Below are positions 41,977 through 52,867 of a stretch of DNA of 64,000 nt, in pieces. The notes below the pieces were generated by a model. The model made no database searches and was not told the origin of the DNA. It saw only the letters and a list, made by a program, of their open reading frames with translations. The DNA lies in the NCBI GenBank assembly GCA_019915015.1, contig JAHBBC010000009.1, forward strand, positions 682,001 to 746,000, given 5' to 3'. The DNA comes from Auriscalpium vulgare. Taxonomy: Eukaryota > Basidiomycota > Agaricomycetes > Russulales > Auriscalpiaceae. The translations under genes were made by a program, and so were the position numbers. The first letter of the stretch is position 1, and every line of letters begins with the position of its first letter.

Positions 41977-44900
41977 ATGGAAGAATTGTCACGAACACTG
42001 AAGGCAGGTGCACTTCTCATCCACAACGACAAGGGAGCTGCTCCAAATCTCACGGCCGTTCTACTGTCACGACTCTCTGGCTTCCGCGCATCTCTTGGAC
42101 TGCCAGAGCAGGACACCAGCAACTGGTCGCTCGAACAGGCGCAACATGAGACCGCTGAGAAAGCTCTTTACGTCGTTGAGCGAGTTCAGCAAATCTTGGA
42201 CGACGGCGGGCACGGGACAGTTGATGAGGCAGCCAATGCCACGGCTGACAAGCCGACAAACGAGCCAGCTATAGGCACTCGAGATATCTCGCAGCTGCGC
42301 ACTTTGCTTTCCATCTTATTCAAGTGGGGGACTGAGCCTCTCTTGGGTCGCGTGCAGTCCGCCTGGCCCACCAAGCCTATCCCGCGCTCACACCACGGAC
42401 CCAAATTCGTCGACCTCACTAGCACCCCAGAAGATTACCGTGCACTCACGTTGGTATCCAAGCGGATTTTTTCTATTATTCTGCCACGCGGTGTGCATGG
42501 AAATCTTCCACGTACGCTGATCACCACCGCCATCCTCAACCGGCACATCACGGACCTCCTTCGACCGGGCATCGCACTGGGCTGGGTGCCAAAGACGCTG
42601 TCCACGGAGGCAACACCAGTAGTTGACGAGCTCCGGTCCCTCGTAATGCGTCTTCTCTCCATGTACGCTCCATCTTCCTCTGGTACGTTGGCCATGCTGA
42701 CCATATGCGATTCTCGGTAGTCTCCCGCCCTCGCAAACCATCGCATCACTCGGCGCCATCTTGGCCAACGCGTCAGCGATTCCGACACACGTGCAAAAGT
42801 CGTGCTCATCGTTGCTAAGTCGCCAACTCCTTCGTGCTGACGGCGTCCGTGGATTGTGCGCGGCCGTGTTCGGAGAGGGAGAGGGCGCGGGTGATGATGC
42901 GCCGTTAGAAAAGCTGACGCACGTCGCTCGCGTGCTCAGCGCCGCGCCTGCAATTGTACCTCCTGGAGTCCGTAATCGTCTCGACCTCTTTCTTGTTGTC
43001 GAGTTCTCAAATTCGCACAGGAATACTACGGTACCGTCGTGCCAGTTCTGATTCACTTCATCTCTCCCGGGGCGGACGTCCCACCTTCATACATCCGTGC
43101 GGCGGCATTCACCCTCTCCCGCATGATTGCCACGGACGGTTCGTCTCCCAACCATGCGCTTGTATCAGGCATTCTTTGTTCGATCTTGCACGATCCCTTC
43201 CTTCGCGTCGCAGAAGACGCGACCACGGGTACAACAGCAGCTCCCCCTGCCACCGCACTGCAAACCCTGCAAGTTTTCCTCACGAACACGGACCCCTCCC
43301 CCACACTCATATCATCGCTTCTCTCCCCGATCGCCCCGTCGCTGTACTCTCTCCTCAGTTCACTAGAGCGCCTGAAGACCGTCGATCCCGCGCTGAAAGA
43401 AGGCGTGCGTGGGCTCCTGTTGACATGGGGCCGTGTGATCCCCGCAGAGGAGGGCATCGCCGTGCTCTGGGCATGTGTCGAAGACCAAGGTGGGGACTGG
43501 GCGACTGACATCGCCGGGACAATCAGGCGGGAAGCAAGGTACGCCGCCTTTTTGCTCATGGTTTTGGCCCGTCTTCTTATTATTTTTATAATGACGCAGG
43601 CCGCAGGCTCCATCGTCGCTCTCACTCTTCACGCCGGAAGACCTGAAGCGTGCCGAGGAAAATGGAGAGCTGGATGCGGACGCGAATATTCTTGGTCTGC
43701 GGCCCGATCCTGCGCATTTTGTGCTCTTTCTGAAGGCTCTTGACCGAGCTGACATGTCCTCTGAGCTGTTTGTGCGGCTGCTTGAGGGCTATCGTGATAT
43801 GAAATCCGACCAGGACGGCGACCCCACAAGGTCAGTGTTGGTTCAATAGTAGAACCTGACAGTCGTTGACCTGGAGATGTGTGCACCAGGACGCTGCTGT
43901 TTCTGCAGCTTGTGATACAGATGCAGACGCAGCTCGCCGGTGATGACGCTTCGAGCAACATCCTCAGCAAGCCGGAGCATATTCTGTCTTTCGTCAAGCA
44001 CGCGCTTGAGAGCGGTACGACAATGGCTGAGAGGACCCAGGACAACAAGAGGAAACGCAGTGCGGTGCCTCGTGTGCAGGGGCTCACTCTCGACGATCTG
44101 CGCATCGTTGAAGACGTTGCAGAAGAAGAGATCATCGATACTGGCGCGGACAGTGACGACGAGACGCCTGGGTTAGAAGGTGTCCCTCCGGACGATGAGA
44201 TGACTGCGACCGCCATCAATCTCTTGCTATCCATCCTCGAAGGTCAGTTTGTCCCATTTGAATGCCAAGTGTAAACTTGCCTGAGCACCTTGCCTCGCAG
44301 CGAACCCCGACCTATCTGCGCACTCGACACCTATTCTCGGCGATATACTAACCCACATCGAACAACTCACGAAACACCCATCGGACACCCTCCGGCCCCT
44401 CGCCCGCGAAGCGCGCATGGTCCTCACCGTGCGCCTCGCATCCACATCCTCTTCCTCCGCCTCCAAGTCTAAGCAACCCGACGACACCGCCGCGCGTGTC
44501 CAGGAGACCTACCAGAAGTCCCTGAAGCTCCTGCAGGACCCGATCCTGCCTGTGCGCGCGCATGGCCTGCTGCTCCTGCGCGAGCTCGTGTCTCCTCCGC
44601 GCAACGCGCCGCCTGGGACCGCCGAAGCGACCGCACGCGCTGTGCGCCCGCTCGTTCCCGCGGTGCTGGACATATTCATGCAATCGATACAGGACGACGA
44701 CTCGTATATCTTCCTGAACGCTGTGCAGGGGCTTTCTGCGCTAGTCGACGGGTTCGGGGGAGACGTGCTGCGGTCGCTCGTGCGGGCATATGCGGACGGA
44801 CTGGATGGCATTGCGGGGACGGCGATGACGCAGAGGGATGTCGATGTGCGTGTTCGTGTCGGCGAGGCGCTGGGACAGGTTATTAAGAGATGCGGAGGGG

Positions 44901-45569
44901 CGCTTTCTCTTTACTGTGCGTCGCCCCTCGCTTCATGTGCACATGAAGACTAACCTGCGTACAGCCAGTCTGCTCGTGCCGCCCCTCTTCGCGCTTGTGC
45001 GCATCACCCACTTGCCGACAACAATCCGGACCTCTGCGCTGTCCCTTCTGGCACAGTGTGCTGACGCGTCGGATCTCGCGCTGCTGCCATACGCCGCGGA
45101 CCTGTCCAATGCGATGCTTGACCTTCTGCAGATTGAGAGCGTGCCGTCCGCTGCTCCCGAGCCTCAACAGCAGCCTGCGGTCGCACCGGAGCCAGTCGCC
45201 CTCGATTCGAAGACCAAACGTCGCCGGCCAACCGTCCATGACGGCTCATCCGATACAGAAGAGGAGGAGCCTGCGCCGCCAGGTCCACCTCCAAGCATGG
45301 ACACACAGCCTACCGTTTCAGATGCCAAGTTCCCGCCCCTGCGGCGTGCCGCACTGCACTTCCTCGCGCTGCTTGTGCGCGCATATACCGTACGTGCGTA
45401 CAGTGGAGATGCGTCCGACTCAGCGTTGGTGCTCGAGTTCCCGGTGCGCCGCGCAAAGGTCACGCTGGGGTATGTCTCTGCGACCGATGCAGACGGATTG
45501 GTGCGCGTTATGGCGCAGGAGGTTGTGGATGCGGTGCAGGCTTTGGAGAAGGCGCTTTTGGGCGAGTAG
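41977..45569 (+). CDS. RTP1: Rtp1/TANGO6-like RNA polymerase II nuclear import factor
   Basis: This is a HEAT-repeat protein; yeast Rtp1 helps assemble RNA polymerase II and bring it into the nucleus. The ATG is at 41977-41979. Landmarks: FVDLTSTPEDYRALTLVSKR, GVHGNLPRTLITTAILNRHI, LRPGIALGWVPKT; middle HEAT segments; the RTP1_C1 region (SLKLLQDPILPVRAHGLLLL, IQDDDSYIFLNAVQGLSALV, RVRVGEALGQVIKRCGGALS); and the RTP1_C2 region (RAALHFLALLVRAYT), ending VQALEKALLGE at 45567-45569. About seven introns restore continuous frame, giving close to 1,050 residues. The start lies about 200 bases from the divergent UBX gene, so the two probably share a promoter region. Confidence 0.87.
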
Positions 45570-45905
45570 ACGGTGTGGCGCGTCGGAGCGTGTCGTGGTG
45601 GATAAAGGCGTGTCCTGTACATTGACCTATATAATATTGATTTTCACGTCGGAAGAGTTTCTCTAGTCTTCAGCCGCCATCTTCCTCACTCGCGAGTTGA
45701 CTGGCAGGACGGCAAGTGCGAGTCCTGGCTTTTCGACCCTCACAGAACCCGGAAGTTTACCACGGAGGTTGGCTGACAGGGGATAACCCAAGACTATCTA
45801 TGTGATTGAATTACTACCCCACCATCACTAAAAATATATGCACAAGATCTCGTCCAGCGCTCAGCGTCAGCGTACACTCGCCGCTGCCCACCCCCGCAGA
45901 ACCGG
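45570..45905. other. Convergent spacer after RTP1
   Basis: About 335 bases that hold the 3' ends of RTP1 (+) and the DNAJC7-like gene (-). No other feature is seen. Confidence 0.4.
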
Positions 45906-48028
45906 CTAGAATCCATGGAAGCCCCGCCCTGCACCTCCTGCCCCGCCGAACCCGCCAAATCCGCCGCCACCTCCGCCGCCGCCGAACTGCGCAAACATGC
46001 TCGCGAGGTCCGCCTGGTTCATGCCGCCGTGCATGCCGCCCATGCCGGATGAGTCCATCGCGCCGTCCTCGTCCTCGCCAAGGTCGTACCGCTCGCGCCG
46101 CCGCGGGTCAGAGATCACTGCGTGCGCCTCCACAACAAGCTTGAACTTCTCCTCATCGCCGCCCTGCGACATGGAGGTAAGGAGGCGTCAGAGCACGCGG
46201 GGAGGGAGAAACGTACTTTGTCCGGATGGTGCTTGAGCGATTCGCGCCGGTATGCCTTCTTGATGTCGGCGTCGTTGCAATCTCGTGGGACACCTGCGCC
46301 ATGGTCAGCCTTCCGCCACAGTAACAAGTACTAATGTCAGCCAGCAACGCACCGAGGATTTTGTAATAGTCCTTCGTCTTGCTCCGCTTCAGCGCCGCCT
46401 CCGCCTTTTTCAGTTCCGCGCGCAGCGAGCGCACGTCCGCGTCGACGCCCTCAAACTCGGCCTGCTCGAGCGCGCTCTTGAAATCCGCTATCGAGTCGTC
46501 GTACTTCTCGAGATGCAGGTGTATCCGAGCGCGCGTGCGAAGGGCTTTGTAGGACCCAGGTTGCAGTTTTAGCGCCGCCTCGGTGTCGACGAGCGCATCT
46601 TCGTGGCGTGATAGCTATGTGTACAAGATGAACGACAGGTAGACGGGGCTGTGTGCTGTGGGCTTACCTTGACAAGCGTTGTGGCGCGGTTCGACAATAG
46701 CGTAGCGCGGATCTGTCCGCCCTTGCCCTCTTCCTCGCTCTCGCCCACACGCTGATGGCAAACATGAGCACGCGGGTGCAGATGCGGGACACCACTGCTC
46801 ACCTCCAATGCCTCCGTATACCGATCCAGTGCCTCTTGCAGCCTCCCGGTCTTGAACGCTGTGTTGCCCTCGTCCTTCAACCGCTCGACGTCCTTCACAC
46901 GCTTCCGCAAGCGTTGCGCACGCTCGTGGCCGGGGTCGTAGCGCAGCGCAGATTGGACGTGCTGCAGCGCCTGCGGGAGGCGCCCGCTCAAGAAGAGCAC
47001 CAAGCCACGCAGTGTGAGGACGTCCGACGAGTTCGATTGCATCCGCAGCGCATCGCTGTACCCGCAACCGATTAGCACAATCCATTCGCTGTGACCAGGG
47101 GGCGCGGCACGCACTTTGCCGCCTGGTTCGCGGCGTCCCAGTTCCCCCGCGCGAGCTCGAGCTCGACCCGCCATATGCGCCACTCCGTGGGTACCTCGCT
47201 GCCCTCCGCCTCGACGCTGGCGAGACAGCGATCGAGCGCGATGCGCGCCATGCCCCACTCCTTGCGCTCGCGCGCGCCGGCAAGGTTGCGCATGTGCGCC
47301 TCGAGCTCGAGCACCTTCTGCTGGAGCTGCAGCGCGGCGGCGTTCTTCGGCTCAATCTCGAGCGCCGTGCGCAGCGTCGAGAGCGCGGGCGTCGGCGCGC
47401 CGAGCGCGAGCTGGCAGCGCGCGAGGCGCACGAGCGTCTTGGTGGACGGCGCGGCGGACTGCAGGGTGGCGGCCTGCTGGCAGTCATCGAGCGCGGAGCG
47501 GAATTTCTTGAGCGCCATGTGCGCGGCGGCGCGGTTGGTGAGGTATGCGGGCTCGGTGGGCACAAGCTCTGCCAGACGCGGGGGGAGATGTCAGGGTGCG
47601 GAGATCGCGTGAGCGCGCGCAGACGCACCTATTGCGTTGGTATATAGGTCGATGGCCTCGCCGTAGCGCTTTGTTTTGAACGAGACATTGCCCCGCTCCT
47701 TCAACTTCTCTGCCTCGGCGGCGATCTCGGCGGGGTCGCGTGGGGGCTCGGGCGACGGTGAAGACGTAGACTGCTCCTCTTCCTCTTCATCCTCCTCCTC
47801 GGAGTCGTCATCCTCCTCTTCTGCGAGCTCAGAGTGTGCGTCCTTCATTGGACTGTCGACAGGCGAGTTGGGGCCCTTTGGCACGTCTAGCCTGCTCGAA
47901 TCGAACGCCCCTCTGTGAGCCGAGGACACCGCCGCGAGATGGCTTACTCACCCGCCGGACGGAGTGTCGAGCTTCTCTGGCCGTGGTGTGGTAGCCTGCG
48001 GAGGCCGCTCTGTCTTCGGGCTCGCCAT
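45906..48028 (-). CDS. DNAJC7-like TPR/J-domain co-chaperone
   Basis: This is a cytosolic co-chaperone joining Hsp70 and Hsp90 through TPR repeats. The ATG is at 48026-48028. A short exon is followed by an acidic stretch of Asp/Glu. TPR arrays come next (LKERGNVSFKTKRYGEAIDL; AYLTNRAAAHMALKKFRSAL; LRGLVLFLSGRLPQALQHVQ; LKDEGNTAFKTGRLQEALDR; LLSNRATTLVK; SYKALRTRARIHLHLEKY). After them lies the J domain (TKDYYKILGVPRDCNDADIK, KAYRRESLKHHPDK, with the HPD triad) and a Gly-rich tail (MGGMHGGMNQADLASMFAQF). This matches human DNAJC7/TPR2 architecture. Introns join in frame; the first uses donor GTGAGT at the SGG codon pair. No lesion was found. Confidence 0.9.
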
Positions 48029-48631
48029 CGCGTGTAGGGGTATTGAGCTGTAGGTAGTGAAAAACCTGGGACCGGGGACGCAGCACGGAAAGTCGGATCG
48101 CAGGACGCGCGGTCTGCTCAGCCACAATTATCTGTCGTGTTCGATGGTCTTCGGTCGTTATTGTCAGCAAGCTTGCCGCGCCCTCACGGAAAATACGTGC
48201 GATGATAGAGAGCAAAAGACAAGCAAAAGGGTTCCAAAGGTAAAAGTTGCAAAGGTAAAAGTTGCGGCACCTCAAGCTTGTTTTGTCAGCAAATCCGGAA
48301 AATGTTTCCCAAAATTCGAACGTCATCCATACGGTGAAAACAAAAACCCAATAAAATGTGCGCAGCACCAACTGGATGGCCGGATCACAGGTAAATAGAT
48401 CGCTGGTATGTATGAGATACAAGCATTGACTAGATCTCCTCTCCGTGGTGCACCCAAAGAAAAATGATTATATGCGAGGCTAAACACCTAAATCATGATG
48501 GCCCATGGGTATAGAATAGATACGTGCGTGCGACAAGGATCGACATTCTGCATCGGAGCATTGTTCGTTTCATGAAACCAAAACACAAGCGACATGCAAA
48601 GTCCGTTTCGTGACCGAGACGCAACGCGGAA
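48029..48631. promoter_or_regulatory. Upstream region of the DNAJC7-like gene
   Basis: About 600 bases containing the DNAJC7-like promoter and the 3' UTR of the wall-protein gene. It includes a perfect tandem duplication of 15 bases (CAAAGGTAAAAGTTG at 48235-48249 and 48250-48264). The GCAAGCTTG string near 48168 is also found partially at 48275. No gene is seen. Confidence 0.45.
48235..48264. repeat. Two perfect tandem copies of a 15-base unit
   Basis: The unit CAAAGGTAAAAGTTG occurs twice without spacing, followed by the start of a third partial copy (CGGC breaks it). It lies 236 bases upstream of the DNAJC7-like ATG. Confidence 0.8.
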
Positions 48632-49650
48632 TCAGAGGGCAAAGGTGAAGGTGCTTGCGATGACGACGAGCGCCATCGCACCGCGGAGCGCGAGCGAGGG
48701 AACGGCATCGAGCGCGAGCGCGCCGCCGGGCTGAGCGGCTCCCGACGTGGTCGAGTTCGCGGCGGTGCTATCCGGCGATGACGACGCTGTGGCGGAGGGC
48801 GTGGATGACACGGTCGCGAAGCCGGACGTCGAGGAGGAGGGGGCGACCGACGGGACGGGGGCGGAAGAGGAGGAGGGGGCGGCGGACACACTGGCCGAGC
48901 CAGAGGCGGACGCTGGGGCGGACGACGACCCGCCGGTGAGATAGCTCGGCGCGGCCGTCGCAGTCGAAGGGTCGGTGAGGGCGCCGTTACCCCAGGGAAC
49001 GGCCTGACCATTAGGCTCGACTGCGTTGGGCGGGGCAACCGTCTCGCCGTTCGCGCCGGCGATGGTGAAGCGCGTCGTCCAGGTGCGGTTGGGCGCCGCG
49101 GGTGATGTGAACTGGTAGAAGTAAATGTCACTGTTGATCGTGACCTGGATAAAGGACAGTCAGCGTCGCGCATGGGGAGAAAGACAAGGCAGGCGTACGG
49201 CAGGGCAGGGATAGTCGAAGGACGTTGTGGTGCCCGTCGAATCGACCGTCGCCACGGCTGAGAAGGAATTCCGTCAGCGATGAACCGAACAATCATAGCG
49301 TCCTGAAAATCAGAAAAGACGGCATGTGGGAGCATGTGGGCAGAAAACAGCGGCATCACGGGTTAGCCGCCGGTCAGCCGCTGCCCGCCCGTGCTGTTCC
49401 CAGCGCGTCGACCGCCAGATGAAAACGCATGAAACTCACTGGTTAAGTGCACCATGTTTGTATTGCTGCCTGTCATGAGCTCGATGTTGGTAACCTTCCA
49501 TAGGCCGGTGGGGTCTGGTGTCCACGCGACGTGGCAGTTGGCTCCCTCGTTGAAAATCTCTCCGGGACCGGGCTCGGAAGGAACGGGGTCGGCGCGAGCG
49601 AGCAGCGAGAGCGTGACGAGGCCAACTGGGAGAGCAATGCGTGCGATCAT
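48632..49650 (-). CDS. GPI-anchored Ser/Thr-rich cell-wall protein (Kre9/Knh1-like)
   Basis: The ATG is at 49648-49650. A signal peptide (MIARIALPVGLVTLSLLARA) precedes the Kre9/Knh1-like domain of the PF10342 type: EIFNEGANCHVAWTPDPTGL, WKVTNIELMTGSNTNMVHLT, then VTINSDIYFYQFTSPA and WTTRFTIAGANGE. A Ser/Thr/Ala/Pro-rich stalk follows. A small-residue site near SGAAQPGG and a hydrophobic tail (ALRGAMALVVIASTFTFAL) fit GPI attachment. The protein should reach the outer plasma membrane or wall. Related proteins influence beta-1,6-glucan in yeast, but in basidiomycetes the role is unproven. Three introns join in frame; none is damaged. Confidence 0.83.
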
Positions 49651-51104
49651 GACTGAGAGAGGGAAGAGGGGATGTGGGTGGGATGTAGGAAAGTGTGTGG
49701 GGAGCTGAATGCCAGCGTCAGAGAGGTTGAGAGAATGGCAGGAAGTTCTGACACGCACGTTTTATAGGCAGAGCCTGGAGGATGTGCAAAAGAATGCGGG
49801 GTGTAAAAGAACGACGTTGAGCGCGAGATGAAAGCAGGCAGGACGAGCTGTCTCAACTGACTTGGGCGTTTTCTAGGCACGGGCCGGTGCCACGGCAACT
49901 AATCCGCGCCTAATTACCCCGTTTGGAACCGGATCGGCGACTATTCAAGACTAGATCAATGATCAATATCATAGTGGTTTTCGGGCGTAAACATTGCAAT
50001 GAAGGCAGTACTGCAACAAGTGTTTCTTGATCGAATCGCAATATGAAGCATTGCATAGCGGACATCGATGACCGCTAGAGGGATGAACGCCCTGCCGGGC
50101 CTGCCCTGGCTAGGGAGTAATATCAGGTCAGTGCTGGGATACAAAGGCAGACTCCTACGGGACACACCATGCTTTCCCAATATGGGGCTGTCGAGGCGAG
50201 CACGGCGGGTCTCCTCATACCCCCCGCGCTCTATTTGACGTCTGTTCAAAGCAGTTGCTGAGGAGCATAGGCCTACCTGGGCAAAGCCACATTTGTTCAG
50301 CTCTAGTGGACAAGTTGGCTGACGGCTGTGACGAGGACTCTGGAAATTGAGGTGGAGCAACTTACACAAAGATGATGGTAAGAGGAAAGGAGAGTAAAGC
50401 TGGGGTACCGGGCAAGCCGAGCTTGCGAGGCGGAGCCTTGTACAGAGGCTTTGTAACGTAGTAGCAAGCGCGCCGGCGCCGCGAGGCGCCTGCTGTTATG
50501 TGAGAAGGCAGCGAAGGCGCAGGGAAACTCCCACGCCTCTCGCGCTCCTACGTCTTCGTCGCGCGCCCGCGCGCGGAGTTTTTGACCCACCCACCATCCC
50601 CTAGCGCTTGTACAGGTGGTTCCTCGTTCCGCATTTCCGGTTCGGGGGGCTCCCTGTGCTTGCAGCTCGAGGTTTTTCGTGCCGCGAGCTCGGACGCGCG
50701 ATTGGTCGCCTTTAGGTCCGAGTCTCGAGGCGGGGGCCCTTGGCACGACGCGCGTAGCGCGTCGGTTCACGTGCGCAGCACGTGCCTCCCCCGCGGCCCG
50801 AAAACCTCCCACCACAACACTTGGAAAACGTTCTTAACACGCTTTCCAAGATTCATTGTTCTCACATCTTCCCCCTAGCAGTGGGGTAGTTCTCATTCCT
50901 CTTCCTAGCAGTGTGACTACGAGTTACAAAGCTATGATAGAAATTCGGAATCGACACTCGAGAGGGAGGACGGACGCGTTGTTTGCGCGTTGTTTACGCC
51001 GTGTGGTACCACGTGACTCAGACATTCTTTCCGGGGCCGCCGCCAGACCTCGCCAGACTCGCCTGTTATCTTCTCGCCCGAAAACTCCCAGGTAAGTACT
51101 GGGG
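49651..51104. other. Gene-free region with a GC-rich, palindrome-rich block
   Basis: About 1.45 kb without a convincing gene. The first 150 bases are the promoter of the wall-protein gene. From about 50460 to 50810 the sequence becomes very GC-rich with many short palindromes (GCGCGCCGGCGCC, CGCGCCCGCGCGCGG, ACGCGCGTAGCGCGT, CACGTGCGCAGCACGTG). On its right are a CTTGGAAAACGTTCT string and two copies of CCTAGCAGTG (50873 and 50907). This could be a remnant of a mobile element or a structured noncoding region; no coding evidence supports either. Confidence 0.35.
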
Positions 51105-52197
51105 CTATTTGATACATAAAACTTTGGCTGCGAAATTCTTGACATCGGAAACTGCATCATTGCTGATATCTGTCCAAGGCTGCATGTCGAAGTCGTCCTC
51201 TGCACAGATATCGAAGCGGCCCCCGATCCACGCCCCTCGAAAGCTGGTTTTTGAACTTCCCGTGTGGGGACCACCTAGACAACAGACCATGCACAGCAGC
51301 ACAGTCCCCAAGTCACGAACCCATTCAACGCCGACGAATGCCCCTGCGCGGACATACTGTTTCGTCGACAAGTCGCGCAGGATCCAATGCATCTTGCGCA
51401 TCCCTGGTACCGCCGAATTTAACGGCGTCAAAGTCGTCCTCGAAAGGTTCATAAGGTCGCCAGTCCGTCGTTCGCCGATGCGTGGCTCCAGGTGGTTCAC
51501 TGGGTTTTCACTCGGGTTGACAGACTTTTCTTTGTACACCTTCAAGTCGACCTCAGAGTAAAGATCGCTAAACTCTTGTGTCGAGGCTCCACTGTTGATA
51601 TCGTCCTGCCTTGCGCCGTCGGCCTCATCCCCGTCGGCGGACTCATCCTCGTCGTCGGTCTCATAGTCCTCCTCTTGGTCTTGATCCTTTGGCGCATTTT
51701 CCACGGGATTTGCGACAAATACGATGCGCCCTCCAAGCCATGGGCTGTACGCTGCCGTGAACAAACGTTGAACTCGCATTTTACCTGCCGCCATGAGGTA
51801 AGGGTGCGCCAGGCCGAGGGAGATTGCATCCGCGAACGTGTCGACATTCTGGAATACAAGCATGATCATCTCCGGAGGCAATTGAGATAACCTTCCGAGA
51901 GCCCGAGAGCGGGGGCAGTCTGGTTCTGGTCGACCCATTTCACCGTCAGCATCGGTGCCAAGGACCAACTGGGAATAAGTACACTCACGGAACGACATCC
52001 AGGCAGGAGGAATGCGTATCCACCGGGTCCCCTCCGCGAGCCAGTCGTTGTGCATCTTGAACACGGACTCCGTCGTCGACTTCCTGTTTACTATGCGTTT
52101 GGTCTTCTTGTCGGTGTCGATTCTGTTTGGTGTTACTAAGTCTGTGGCCCGCGTTCGCAGGGATGGAACGAACGTACATCGTCCAGGTATAGAGCAT
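51105..52197 (-). CDS. F-box gene of the MGQxW family, intact (copy 2)
   Basis: The start at 52195-52197 gives MLYTWT, the counterpart of the MGQxW opening, spliced through a GTACGT intron to IDTDKKTKRIVNRKSTTESV. Exon 2 ends at PPAWMSF. The third exon holds the F-box (RLSQLPPEMIMLVFQNVDTF, ADAISLGLAHPYL), then YSPWLGGRIVFVANPVENAP, an acidic Asp/Glu insert not seen in the other copies, WILRDLSTKQYVRAGAF, GTVLLCMVCCLGGP and AWIGGRFDICAEDDF, ending at 51105. All parts are in frame, making this the only undamaged member of its family in the window. It is presumably a substrate receptor for an SCF ligase; target unknown. Confidence 0.7.
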
Positions 52198-52867
52198 AAC
52201 AGGGGGCGGCGACCGGTAGGTATGTCTGCGATATTTCAGAAGGTGGATGCGGTGCCCTCTGGCGATCGACCGATGCCCTTATACTACAGATATCTACCTC
52301 GTGGGGTGGCCCAAGGCGCATGCGCTCTGACCTGTAGAGGCTATTGTGTGATGTGTGTTGTTCTCGTACAGCACGTAGTCCATCGGCCTTGATCGCACCG
52401 CCCATTTGGGCTGATCAACGTGTTGCACAGGTTGTGCCCCACGTTATCAAATCCGCGACGAGACCGAGAAACAAGCTACAGGGGGAGAGGGTGGGCCGCA
52501 AGGTTGAACGTCATGAGACCCGAGGTGATGTGAACGAATCAGCATAGTTCCGACAACTAAGGTATGAGGCATCAACTTTGTAGTGTACGGTATAAAGACG
52601 ACTAGCAAGGAGCGTGGATGACCTGGGTATGTGAGTAGATGAGCAATAAAAACAGGTTGACCAAGCGAGCGAGGGAGAGTGTGATGTATTTACGATTATG
52701 GTGCGCAGGCCACCGGCGTGATCAAAACACATAAAACAACGAATGTATCAGTATACACGACGCTGTACAGGGGGCAGGGATACAGTGGCACGAAAGCAGA
52801 AAGCAGAAACAAAACATATGATGGGTGAGATGCGTACCACGTGACCTCCCAACGCGACGTCTTCGCC
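52198..52867. other. Spacer without supported gene
   Basis: About 670 bases between the F-box gene start and the end of the coiled-coil gene (both minus). It contains the F-box promoter and the 3' UTR of the coiled-coil gene. No other feature is seen. Confidence 0.4.
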
